A stretch of DNA of 64,000 nt from NCBI GenBank assembly GCA_016792805.1, contig JAEUHX010000046.1, forward strand, positions 1-64,000, read 5' to 3'. The translations under genes and the position numbers were made by a program. Below the pieces are notes generated by a model. The model worked only from the letters and a program-made list of their open reading frames with translations, was not told the origin of the DNA and made no database searches. This document shows, piece after piece, positions 8,917 through 16,462 of this stretch. How positions within the stretch are numbered: the stretch's first letter is position 1; the number at the start of each line of letters is the position of its first letter. Source of the DNA: Planctomycetota bacterium. Lineage in GTDB: Bacteria > Planctomycetota > UBA1135 > JACQFD01.

Positions 8917-10218
8917 ATGGCCGATCCGTTCGCAGCACGCCGAGCCAAGCTCCTCCGCGAGATGGGGGAGGGTTCCGTGGCGATATTGTGCACTTCTCCG
9001 ATCCGCAATCGCAACAACGACGTCGATTATAAATTCCGCCCCGACTCCAATTTTTATTACGCGACGGGGTTTGAAGAGCCCGAGGCGGTGGCCGTCCTGC
9101 GGCCCGACCACCCCGATTCGAGATTTGTGCTCTTCGTGCTGCCGAAGGACAAAGAGCGCGAGACCTGGACGGGCAAGCGCGTCGGAGTCGATGGGGCGAA
9201 GGAGCGCTACGGCGCCGATGCCGCCTACTCGATTCACGAGCTCGACGAGAAGCTGCCGAAGCTCCTCGAGAACGCGGAGAAGCTCTACTACCGCATGGGC
9301 AAGAACGAAGCATTCGATGCCCGAGTCCTCGGCTGGCTCGAAAAAGTGAGGTCAATGGCGCGCCACGGAGTCTCGGCGCCCTCACAGATCCTCGACCCCG
9401 GCTCCCTGCTGCACGAGCACCGGCTCTTCAAGACGCCCGAAGAGATCGCGCAGCTGCGGCGCGCTGCGGAGATCACCCATGAGGCGCACCGCGAGGCCAT
9501 GATCCTGGCGAAGCCGGGCACCTTCGAGTACGAGGTCGAGGCGGTGGTCGATTTTACATTTCGGCGGCGCGGAGGCGTCGGCCCCGGGTATCCGTCGATC
9601 GTCGCTGGCGGCCCCAACGCCGTCGTGTTGCATTACGTCACCAATCAACGCCGCCTCCAAGACGGCGATTTGTTGCTGCTCGACGCCGGCTGCGAGCATG
9701 GCTACTACACGGCCGATGTCACGCGCACGTTTCCGGTCTCCGGAAAATTCACAAATCACCAGCGACAGATCTACGAGGCCGTCCTCGAGGCGCAGCTTGC
9801 GGGCATCGAGAAAGCGCGCCCGGGAGTGCGATTCCAAGCGGTTCACGATGCGGCGACGCGTGTCCTCGTGGAGCACCTCCTCAAGCTCGGAATCCTCCAG
9901 GGCACCGTCGAAGACTCGATCAAGGCCGGCACCTACCGGCGGTTTTATATGCATCGCACGAGCCATTGGCTCGGCATGGATGTGCACGACTGCGGAACCT
10001 ACTTCCAGCGCGGCGAGTCGCGCCTGCTGGAGCCGGGGATGGTGCTCACCGTGGAGCCCGGGCTCTACTTCGAACCCGACGACGAGTCGGTGCCGGCCCC
10101 CTACCGCGGCATCGGCGTGCGCATCGAGGACGACGTGCTGGTCACGGCCACGGGCTGTGACATTCTGACGAGCGAGATTCCGAAGACCGTCGCGGAGCTC
10201 GAGAAGGCCGTTCGGTAA
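8917..10218 (+). CDS. pepP: Xaa-Pro aminopeptidase (M24B metallopeptidase)
   Basis: A 433-residue cytoplasmic metalloaminopeptidase that releases an N-terminal residue followed by proline. The N-terminal aminopeptidase-P domain (about residues 5-135, with DVDYKFRPDSNFYYATG) precedes the pita-bread M24 domain. The five dimetal ligands can be placed: Asp in LLLLDAGCEHGYYTADVT (two Asp), His in MHRTSHWLGMDVHDCG, Glu in LTVEPGLYF and Glu in GVRIEDDVLVT. Length matches Escherichia coli PepP (about 440). ATG 8917 (MADPFAARRAKLL) fits family starts; the longer frame from 8776 does not. A strong hairpin terminator follows. Confidence 0.92.
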   Translation: MADPFAARRAKLLREMGEGSVAILCTSPIRNRNNDVDYKFRPDSNFYYATGFEEPEAVAVLRPDHPDSRFVLFVLPKDKERETWTGKRVGVDGAKERYGADAAYSIHELDEKLPKLLENAEKLYYRMGKNEAFDARVLGWLEKVRSMARHGVSAPSQILDPGSLLHEHRLFKTPEEIAQLRRAAEITHEAHREAMILAKPGTFEYEVEAVVDFTFRRRGGVGPGYPSIVAGGPNAVVLHYVTNQRRLQDGDLLLLDAGCEHGYYTADVTRTFPVSGKFTNHQRQIYEAVLEAQLAGIEKARPGVRFQAVHDAATRVLVEHLLKLGILQGTVEDSIKAGTYRRFYMHRTSHWLGMDVHDCGTYFQRGESRLLEPGMVLTVEPGLYFEPDDESVPAPYRGIGVRIEDDVLVTATGCDILTSEIPKTVAELEKAVR

Positions 10219-10242
10219 CAGTTCTCCGGACCCAAGAACAAC

Positions 10243-10277
10243 GAGGGCCGCTGCCGATCGATCGGCGCGCGGCCCTC
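10243..10277 (+). terminator. Hairpin terminator after pepP
   Basis: A nine-base stem gagggccgc (10243-10251) pairs perfectly with gcggccctc (10269-10277), and the interior gccgatc/gatcggc pairs as well, giving one long hairpin between two convergent genes. There is no long T tract, only a short pyrimidine-rich tail, so it may serve both directions or act with Rho. Confidence 0.6.
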
Positions 10278-10299
10278 TCCGTTTCAGCTGCGAGCGTCG

Positions 10300-10728
10300 C
10301 TAGCGCGGGCGCTGTGCGCGACGGTTCAGCTTCTCGCGCAGGCGCTCGACCGCCTCCGGGTGATGTTCAAGAATCCGCTCCATGCGCTTGGCTCGAAGCG
10401 GGTGCTTGAGGGCGCGAAGCCCGACGCGCGGGAACTCGCCCGAGAGCTCCTTCAGCTTCGGCATGCGGTCGAGCCGCGCGGCCGCCCGCGGCCGATTCTG
10501 AAGCTTCTCCTGGAGGCGCTGGCGGAGCTTGTCCTTGCGCTGCTCGGGAGTGAGCTGCTTCCACTCCTCCAACTTTGCCTTCAGCTCGGGGTGCTTCTCG
10601 AGGCGCTTCTCGATGCGCTCCAAGCGTGCCTTGGCACGGTCGCCGCGCGGGCCGTCTTGCGGAGCGCTCTGGAGCGCCAGAGGGAGCGAAACAAGCAGCA
10701 GAAACGATGCGAGTGCGGTGGGGATCAT
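10300..10728 (-). CDS. Secreted basic helical protein (DUF3106-like)
   Basis: A 142-residue protein with a clear cleavable signal peptide (residues 1-20, ending LALQSA before PQDG) and a highly basic, heptad-rich mature part. Repeated phrases such as RLERIEKRLEKHPELKAKLEEW and LTPEQRKDKLRQRLQEKL point to a long coiled coil. LTPEQR-type motifs are seen in DUF3106 and in Spy/CpxP-like periplasmic helical proteins, so a periplasmic chaperone-like or structural role is possible, though unproven. It converges with pepP across a hairpin terminator and lies 70 bp downstream of the leftward TolB-like gene. Confidence 0.7.
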   Translation of the reverse strand: MIPTALASFLLLVSLPLALQSAPQDGPRGDRAKARLERIEKRLEKHPELKAKLEEWKQLTPEQRKDKLRQRLQEKLQNRPRAAARLDRMPKLKELSGEFPRVGLRALKHPLRAKRMERILEHHPEAVERLREKLNRRAQRPR

Positions 10729-10798
10729 GTCGGTGCCTTGGTTTCAGCCCTGGTTACGGCGCACATCAACCGGGCACCGCCGGCCCGGTTTCGCCGCG

Positions 10799-12013
10799 TC
10801 AATCCTTCCACTCCGCGAGGAAGAGGTTGGTGTCGCGGGGGGCGGCCCCATGGCGGTTCGACGCGAAGACGAGGCGCTTGCCGTCGGAAGTCCACATCGG
10901 GAAGCCGTCGAATTGTGCGGAGAAGGTCACTTGCTCGAGCCCTGTCCCATCGAGGTTGACAAGGAACAGATCAAACTCCCGCCCCTTTGGATCCTTGTCG
11001 TGGTGGTTGGTCGAGAAGATCACACGCTTACCGTCGGGATGGAGGAACGGTGCGAACGACGCGCCGCCCAGTTTCGTGACCTGGCGCACATTCTTGCCGT
11101 CGGCGTCCATCACATACAGATCCATCGTCGTCGGCCTCACGAGCCCCTGCTTCAGCAGCTCGCGGTTCTCGGCCAGGACCTTCTCATCGGATGTGTGGAA
11201 CGCTCGATAAATGATCTTCGTGCCGTCGAAGGAGAAAAAGGCGCCGCCGTCGTAACCCGGAGCGAACGTGAGCCGCGTGACGCCGGTGCCGTCAGCGTTC
11301 ATCGAGTAGAGTTCCAGATCGCCGTCGCGGTCGGAAGTGAACACAATTTTCTTTCCGTCGCGCGAGATGGTGGCCTCGGCGTCGTAGCCGGGCTGCTGCA
11401 CGAGAGGCTTCAGGCCGGTGCCGTCGGCGTTGGCCGTGTAAATATCAAATGTCGGCTCGACGCGCCAAACGTAACCTTTGCTGTAATCGGGCCGCGGCGG
11501 GCACTCGGGGCCGGCGGCGTGGGTCGAAGCGAAGAGCACGCGTTGGCCGTCGGGGAAGAAATACGCACAGGTGGTCTTTCCAGTGCCGGTGCTGAGAAGC
11601 GAGACCTCCGACCCTTCGAGATTCATCGAGAAGATCTGATCGCACTCATAGGGAGGGCGCGTCGATTGAAAAATGATCCTCCGGTCGTCGAAAGAAAAGT
11701 AACCTTCCGCGTTCTGTCCTCCGAAGGTCAGCTGAACGAGCGATGCGAGATGCTTCTCCTCGCCTTTCGCGCGGAGATCGGACGGGCGGCTCGCAGTCGC
11801 CGGCGCGCTCTCCGGGCGGCCGCCAAGAAGGAATCCTGGAAGGGCCGGACCGCCGGACGGTCGGGCTGCCGGCTGAGGCGTGGGCTGCGACTGGGGCGCC
11901 TGCGGCTCCACCGGCGGCTCGTGGCGCAGGCCGGAGGCCGAGGCGAGGGAAGCAAGGAGGGCGCTCGGCAGGAGCGCCGCGCCGAGGGCGTAGTGCAGCG
12001 AAAGGCTCGTCAT
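10799..12013 (-). CDS. TolB-like / WD40-like (PD40) beta-propeller protein
   Basis: A 404-residue secreted protein. A signal peptide (residues 1-27, ending LASASG) is followed by a Pro/Gln-rich linker (30-70) and at least six PD40-type blades with the phrases GYFSFDDRRIIFQS, AYFFPDGQRVLFAS, ATISRDGKKIVFTSDRDGD and PMWTSDGKRLVFASNR. The repeated DGTGL and NLDGTGLEQVTF turns are characteristic of this propeller. Family members include TolB and protease-associated propellers that bind peptides or protein partners in the periplasm. There is no tol-pal operon here, so a TolB role is not implied. Unknown partner. Confidence 0.85.
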   Translation of the reverse strand: MTSLSLHYALGAALLPSALLASLASASGLRHEPPVEPQAPQSQPTPQPAARPSGGPALPGFLLGGRPESAPATASRPSDLRAKGEEKHLASLVQLTFGGQNAEGYFSFDDRRIIFQSTRPPYECDQIFSMNLEGSEVSLLSTGTGKTTCAYFFPDGQRVLFASTHAAGPECPPRPDYSKGYVWRVEPTFDIYTANADGTGLKPLVQQPGYDAEATISRDGKKIVFTSDRDGDLELYSMNADGTGVTRLTFAPGYDGGAFFSFDGTKIIYRAFHTSDEKVLAENRELLKQGLVRPTTMDLYVMDADGKNVRQVTKLGGASFAPFLHPDGKRVIFSTNHHDKDPKGREFDLFLVNLDGTGLEQVTFSAQFDGFPMWTSDGKRLVFASNRHGAAPRDTNLFLAEWKD

Positions 12014-12112
12014 AGGGGGGCAGGCGGAGGAACGCGGAGAGTCGCGTTGCTCTCGGGCCGCGTGTCACGGCAGCGTCATGGCGCGGCTCCGGGGCCCTTG
12101 CGAGAGTCATGA

Positions 12113-12186
12113 TGGCCGGCGTCGGACTCGAACCGACAACCATCAGCCTGTAACGCTGAGACTCTGACCAATTGAGCTAGCCGGCC
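12113..12186 (-). tRNA. tRNA-Val (anticodon UAC)
   Basis: On the minus strand the 74-nt sequence folds as a full cloverleaf: acceptor GGCCGGC/GCCGGCC (seven perfect pairs), D arm starting GCTC, anticodon stem TCAGC/GCTGA with loop GTTACAG, variable loop TGGTT and T arm GTCGG-TTCGAGT-CCGAC. The anticodon is TAC (Val) with U33 in place; the purine at position 32 is unusual. CCA is not encoded. It lies alone between the TolB-like gene and ugd. Confidence 0.88.
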
Positions 12187-12317
12187 TCGGTTGCCGAATG
12201 CTCGAGGGCCCGCGGCCCACAGTCAACGGGCACATCGCGGCGGGAGCGTTGACCGGCCCGCGCGCGCGAGACGAGAATCCCTCCCCTTTTTCTCCGCCAA
12301 CCCCCCAAAGAGCAACT

Positions 12318-13634
12318 ATGCGCATCGCCGTCGTGGGTACCGGCTACGTCGGTCTCGTGGTCGGAACGTGCTTTGCCGACAGCGGCAATGACGTCGTCTG
12401 CGTCGACCTCGACAAAGCCAAGGTCGACAAGCTGACCCAGGGCGTCTCCCCGATTTATGAGCCCGGACTCGAGGAGCTTTTGAAGCGCAACCTCGAGGAG
12501 GGGCGCCTCCGGTTCACGACAAATCTGGAAGAGGCGGTGAAGCAGGCGCTGATCGTGTTCATCGCGGTGGGCACCCCCGCCGGCGAAGACGGCAGCGCCG
12601 ACCTGAAGTACGTGATTGCGGCGGCGAAGGGCATCGGCAAGGCGATGGACGGCTTCCGCGTCATCGTCGACAAGTCGACGGTGCCGGTCGGGACGTCGCG
12701 CAAAGTGGCCGCCGCGATTCGCGAGGTTACGGAGCACCCGTTCGCCGTGGTGTCGAACCCCGAGTTCTTGAAAGAGGGCGACGCGCTCGACGACTTCTTG
12801 AAGCCCGACCGCGTGGTGATCGGCACCGATGATCCGGCCGTCGCCGAGATCATGCGCGAGCTCTATGCGCCGTTCCTCCGCACGGGAAAGCCTCTGCTGG
12901 TGATGGACCCCGAGAGCGCGGAGCTCACGAAGTACGCGGCGAATGCCATGCTTGCGACGCGCATCTCGTTCATGAATGAGGTCGCGGCGATTTGTGAAAA
13001 GGTCGGCGCCGATGTGACCAAGGTGCGCGAGGGCATTGCGACCGATTCGCGCATCGGGGCGTCGTTCCTGTTCGCCGGGCTCGGCTACGGCGGCTCGTGC
13101 TTCCCGAAGGACGTGCAGGCGATCGTGAAGACGGCCTCCGAGCACGGCTATGACTTCCAAATTGTGCAGGCGGTCGAAGAGGTCAATAAAGCCCAGCGGC
13201 TGCGCATGCTGGACAAAGTGCGCGCGCACTTCGGCAAGGATCTGAAGGGCAAGACATTTGCGCTGTGGGGTTTGGCGTTCAAGCCGAACACCGACGACAT
13301 GCGCGAGGCGCCGGCGGTGACGATCATTGAGGAGCTGCTGAAGGCGGGCGCGAAGGTGCGTGCCACAGATCCCGAGGCGATCGGCGTGGCGCGCTCGATG
13401 TTCGGCGACCGGGTGGAGTTCCACGCGAAGCCTTACGACACGCTCCCCGGCGCCGACGCGCTGCTCGTCGTGACGGAATGGAACGAATTCCGCCGCCCGG
13501 ACTTCGAGCGGATGAAGTCGCTCATGAAGACGCCCGTGATCTTCGACGGCCGGAATATTTACACTCCCCCGCTGCTGGCGAAGCTCGGTTTCACCTACTA
13601 CGGAATCGGCGTGCGGCCAACGGGCAAGAAGTAA
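12318..13634 (+). CDS. ugd: UDP-glucose 6-dehydrogenase
   Basis: A 438-residue NAD-dependent dehydrogenase of the UDP-glucose/GDP-mannose family, oxidising UDP-glucose to UDP-glucuronate for polysaccharide synthesis. The N-terminal Rossmann motif GTGYVGLV starts at residue 7, PEFLKEG marks the central domain, and the catalytic cysteine is Cys261 in GYGGSCFPKD, matching the position in characterised enzymes. GLAFKPNTDDMREAPA is the conserved C-terminal substrate-binding element. Length is typical of bacterial UGDH (about 440). ATG 12318 begins directly with the Rossmann strand (MRIAVVGTGYVG). A strong bidirectional terminator follows. UDP-glucose is the likeliest substrate, but GDP-mannose cannot be fully excluded. 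Confidence 0.93.
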   Translation: MRIAVVGTGYVGLVVGTCFADSGNDVVCVDLDKAKVDKLTQGVSPIYEPGLEELLKRNLEEGRLRFTTNLEEAVKQALIVFIAVGTPAGEDGSADLKYVIAAAKGIGKAMDGFRVIVDKSTVPVGTSRKVAAAIREVTEHPFAVVSNPEFLKEGDALDDFLKPDRVVIGTDDPAVAEIMRELYAPFLRTGKPLLVMDPESAELTKYAANAMLATRISFMNEVAAICEKVGADVTKVREGIATDSRIGASFLFAGLGYGGSCFPKDVQAIVKTASEHGYDFQIVQAVEEVNKAQRLRMLDKVRAHFGKDLKGKTFALWGLAFKPNTDDMREAPAVTIIEELLKAGAKVRATDPEAIGVARSMFGDRVEFHAKPYDTLPGADALLVVTEWNEFRRPDFERMKSLMKTPVIFDGRNIYTPPLLAKLGFTYYGIGVRPTGKK

Positions 13635-13659
13635 CTTCCCCGGCGAATCCGGCTTCTGT

Positions 13660-13695
13660 AAAAACGGGACAAGCGCACGCGCTTGTCCCGTTTTT
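13660..13695 (+). terminator. Rho-independent terminator after ugd
   Basis: A 17-bp perfect inverted repeat, aaaaacgggacaagcgc (13660-13676) against gcgcttgtcccgttttt (13679-13695), with a run of A before and T after the GC stem. It is a textbook bidirectional intrinsic terminator, 25 bp after the ugd stop. Confidence 0.93.
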
Positions 13696-13807
13696 GTCAG
13701 TACTCGGATCTGTGGCTGACACGGAATCCGACGCGCCGCAGGGCGCGCGATTCGAAGCGCAGGGGAATCCACCGGGAGCCATGTCGCGTGACCCTTCCTT
13801 GAGGAAG

Positions 13808-14454
13808 GAGTGGGGTGGGCGCGTGGAGGCCGTTTCAGAAGTCAGCCGTACCCATGGCGATTAGGCGCCGTATGCGCCGACGAATTAAGTATATCGGTAC
13901 CGATTCCTCATAGCGAGGGGTTTGCCCAGCTCCTTCGTTCGGAGCGTGCGCCGACCCTACCGATCAACATCAGTGCACATCAAGAGTGACTCACGCCCTT
14001 TCCCACGCCATCCCGCATCTGTGCAGGCATAGGTTCTGCCGTAGGGCTCGGGCTTGGAGGACGTTTCAGAAATCAGCCGTGCCCATGGCGATTCGGCGCT
14101 GCATGCGCCGCCGAATGAAGTATCTCGGTACCGATTCCTCATCGCGCGGGGCAAGCCCCGCGCCATCGTTCGGCGCGTGCGCCGACCCTACCGATCAACA
14201 TCAGTGCACATCAAGATTGACTCACGCCCTTTCCCACGCCATCCCGCATCTGTGCAGGCATAGGTTCTGCCGTAGGGCTCGGGCTTGCCCGAGACGATCT
14301 CGCGCGCGCATGCGCGCGCGGATGAAGAAAGGCCTGTAGGAGATCCTGCTCAGAAGTGGATTCTTCATCGCTACCCAGAGCATCGGCACGGAATTGCCCT
14401 GGAGGGCTCGAACACAGTCCGGATGAATTTTCGAACGTCCTCCGTGGGCCAACC
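13808..14454. mobile_element. Candidate non-autonomous element with inverted ends, locus 1
   Basis: The left end (13808-13845, containing gcgcgtggagg and cgtttcagaagtcag) is the near-perfect reverse complement of the right end of the array at 60461-60496. The local right end (14428-14454, cgaacgtcctcc then gggccaacc) is a degraded version of the same. Inside are two units that repeat after 231 bp, each with ggtaccgattcctcat (13896 and 14127), a gtgcacatcaag segment and a cataggttctgccgtaggg segment. No transposase or credible protein is encoded. Frames inside are by-products of the repeat. It looks like a MITE-like element. Confidence 0.6.
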
Positions 14455-14816
14455 GATCTCTCGGGGCGTGCCCCGCGGATTTTCGAACCAGTTGTTGGCT
14501 TCTTCAGCCGCGCGCGCCGTAGCCCCGAGACCATGGTTCTCGCCGCGCCAAAACCGCTCCACTCCCCTTTCGCACTCCAACAACTGTTTCTGCCATCGGG
14601 CCATTGACTAGCTTCGAGCCTTGCCCGCGAGGCACCAACCGCGCGGTCGATCTCGTACGTGCCCAGAGTGCCTTCTCCGCATCTCCCCGACGCACCGCCG
14701 CCGTTCGGCTCGCACCAGGCCAGTGCCCTCCACACCCACGGATCGATAGGATGATTCGCCCGGTGCAAGTCCAACCAGCCCATCGTGATCACGCGAGATT
14801 CATGCACTCGGTGCAA
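14371..14816 (-). pseudogene. Possible gene remnant cut by the repeat element
   Basis: Protein-like text is spread over different minus-strand frames: MGWLDLHRANHPIDPWVWR near the 14.8-kb end and, after a frame change, LLECERGVERFWRGENHG and ARAAEEANNWFEN further on. The second stretch then runs into the inverted end of the repeat element (14428-14454). This fits a small gene that was frameshifted and truncated by the element, but I recognise no family and the low quality of the frames makes this tentative. Confidence 0.25.
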
Positions 14817-14825
14817 CTAAAGCGG

Positions 14826-15224
14826 ATGCACAAGATGAAACTCATCCAGTGGCTTGTCCTCAGCTTGCTCGCTGTGCTTGCAAGTCCCGTCTCGTGCCGT
14901 TCCGGAGGCCGAGCTCGCCAGGTGCATGCTGAAGAGACGTGGGATCTCACAGTCCACACATCGAACATTTGTGGGTCACACCAAATCGAGATGACTCGCA
15001 CGAGAGTTCCTGTGGAATATGGACTCCCTATCCAACCGCTCTTCTTTGAAGAGGCGGAGGATGGAATGCTGCGGAGCTCAATCTCAAGGAATCCGCATTC
15101 CGGTCAACCGATCCTCGCTGGCTGCATTGTCGGCCCGCGACGCGCCGCTTGCGTTTGGGTCTGTGAAACCTGCCGCAGCAACTCGGGCACTGTCGGCGCC
15201 CTGCGCAGCTCGGATCCGAGGTAG
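14826..15224 (+). CDS. Small secreted Cys-containing protein, possible lipoprotein
   Basis: A 132-residue protein. The N-terminus (MHKMKLIQWLVLSLLAVLASPVSC) is a signal peptide ending in a cysteine that could be a lipidation site, although Pro at -3 is atypical. The mature part has six or more further Cys (ICGSHQ, LAGCIVG, CVWVCETCRS), suggesting disulfides or metal binding in the envelope. A second ATG at 14835 would drop three residues. I recognise no family. It stands alone downstream of the repeat element and 108 bp before the next gene. The open frame upstream of 14826 to 14604 is unlikely to be coding. Confidence 0.5.
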   Translation: MHKMKLIQWLVLSLLAVLASPVSCRSGGRARQVHAEETWDLTVHTSNICGSHQIEMTRTRVPVEYGLPIQPLFFEEAEDGMLRSSISRNPHSGQPILAGCIVGPRRAACVWVCETCRSNSGTVGALRSSDPR

Positions 15225-15308
15225 CGCACGCTCGAAACGCGCCGGCTCTGGCCTCCTCTCCATGGCCCGTCGCCATCAAACCCTTGCACGGCCCCGATCG
15301 TCGTGGTT

Positions 15309-15325
15309 ACTTTGCGATACAGAGT
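15309..15325. promoter_or_regulatory. Operator-like dyad upstream of membrane/regulator pair
   Basis: actttgcgatacagagt forms an imperfect dyad (ACTTTG-N5-CAGAGT) 8 bp before the start of the membrane-protein gene. A close copy (14 of 17 bases) lies at 16430-16446 before ispH. The nearby winged-helix gene is an obvious candidate binder, but this is inference. Confidence 0.35.
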
Positions 15326-15332
15326 AAACCCC

Positions 15333-15950
15333 ATGACCATGCGACCCGACGAAGCGCTCGCCCAGATTCGGCAGATCCGCGGACAGCTCGCGCGCCAAGA
15401 GGTCTACCGCGGGATGCGGGCGGCGTCGGTCGCCGGCACGGCGCTCGTGGCGCAGGTCGCCGCCCTCACGCAGCCGCTGCTGGTCCCCCTGCCGGAGCAG
15501 ACCCCGAGTGCCTGGGTCCTCCTCTGGGTCTGCGCGGCGCTCGCTGCCGCGGCGCTGCTGCTCGGTCAGCTCGCCTGGTCGAGCGCACGCGCCTCCTCCC
15601 AGGAACGCGCCGCCACTGGCGCAGCGCTCGCGGCCTTCCTTCCGCCAATCGCGGTCGGCGCGTTGGTGACGGCGCCGCTCGTCGCCCATGGCGATTTCGA
15701 CCTCCTGCCGGGCCTCTGGGCGATCTTCGCCGGACTCGCGCTCTTCGCGACGCGCTCCATGCTCCCCAAGGCCTCGGGTGCCGTGGCCTCGGCGTACGTG
15801 CTCGGCGGCGCGGCGACCTTACTTTTCCTGCGCGGAGCTGCGGCACTCTCGCCGTGGGTCATGGGGACGCTCTTTGGCGCGGGACAGCTCGCCGCGTCGG
15901 TCGTGCTTTATTGGAATCTCGAGCGCGTGGCCCGCGACGGCGAGGAGTGA
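15333..15950 (+). CDS. Six-helix integral membrane protein paired with a regulator
   Basis: A 205-residue membrane protein with an N-terminal amphipathic stretch (PDEALAQIRQIRGQLARQEVYRG) and about six hydrophobic helices from residue 30 to 200. Such proteins commonly accompany small winged-helix regulators of the HTH_27 type in Planctomycetes and Acidobacteria. Here the stop at 15950 is 3 bp before the regulator start, so the two are one operon. ATG 15333 is used (a second ATG at 15339 is possible). There is a dyad-symmetric site just upstream. Substrate or role unknown; sensing or export in the inner membrane is a guess. Confidence 0.7.
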   Translation: MTMRPDEALAQIRQIRGQLARQEVYRGMRAASVAGTALVAQVAALTQPLLVPLPEQTPSAWVLLWVCAALAAAALLLGQLAWSSARASSQERAATGAALAAFLPPIAVGALVTAPLVAHGDFDLLPGLWAIFAGLALFATRSMLPKASGAVASAYVLGGAATLLFLRGAAALSPWVMGTLFGAGQLAASVVLYWNLERVARDGEE

Positions 15951-15953
15951 TCT

Positions 15954-16364
15954 GTGGGAAAACCCGCCTCCAAACGAGCCGTCCGCGAAAGCGTCTTCGA
16001 AGGGCTCGACCGCCTCTTCCACGAGCGCGCGCGCCTCGCGCTGCTCACGGCGCTCGCCGCCCGCAGCGAGGGTGTGCTCTTCAATGACCTGAAGGAGACC
16101 TGCGCCCTCACCGACGGCAACCTGAGCCGCCACCTCCAGTGCCTCAAGGAGGCCGGCGTCGTCGAAGTGTGGAAGAGCGCCCATCGCGGGCGGCCGCAGA
16201 CGCTCGTGCGCCTTTCGTCCGACGGGCGCCGTCGATTTGTGGAGTATTTGGATCTTCTCGAGGAAGCCGTTCGGCAGGCGAGCGCGGCTTCTCGCGCGGC
16301 GTCCGACGATTCCAATAAAAAGGGGACAGCCGGAGATCTCGGCCGGGGGCTCGCGCCCGCGTAG
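15954..16364 (+). CDS. Winged-helix transcriptional regulator (HTH_27/MarR-like)
   Basis: A 136-residue regulator. Residues 10-105 form a winged helix: FEGLDRLFHERARLALLTAL, then the recognition-helix region LTDGNLSRHLQCLKEAGVVEV and the wing (SAHRGRPQTLVRLSSDGRRRF). This is the arrangement of the winged-helix DNA-binding family PF13601, which usually represses its own operon. Translation starts with GTG 15954, 3 bp after the membrane-protein stop. The C-terminal tail is low-complexity. The dyads at 15309 and 16430 are candidate operators, which would place ispH in its regulon; this is inference. Confidence 0.85.
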   Translation: MGKPASKRAVRESVFEGLDRLFHERARLALLTALAARSEGVLFNDLKETCALTDGNLSRHLQCLKEAGVVEVWKSAHRGRPQTLVRLSSDGRRRFVEYLDLLEEAVRQASAASRAASDDSNKKGTAGDLGRGLAPA

Positions 16365-16429
16365 GCGCAGCCGCGACGCTCCCCAGTTCTTACAGTTCTC
16401 GAGCTCATCGCGCCTTCACCGCAGTTCAC

Positions 16430-16446
16430 ACTTTGCCATACAAAGC
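16430..16446. promoter_or_regulatory. Second operator-like dyad, upstream of ispH
   Basis: actttgccatacaaagc forms ACTTTG-N5-CAAAGC and matches the 15309 site at 14 of 17 bases. It ends 16 bp before the ispH ATG, where a repressor would block initiation or elongation. Confidence 0.35.
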
Positions 16447-16462
16447 AACAAGGCCCTCTCCC

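Noticed and set aside
10529..12112. 527-codon rightward frame opposite the TolB-like gene
   Set aside because: It is the antisense of propeller repeats and runs into the tRNA region.
13986..14339. Arg-rich open frames in the repeat units (also 59785-60156 and 59991-60377)
   Set aside because: They repeat with the DNA units, lack known motifs and are explained by absence of stop codons in GC-rich repeats.
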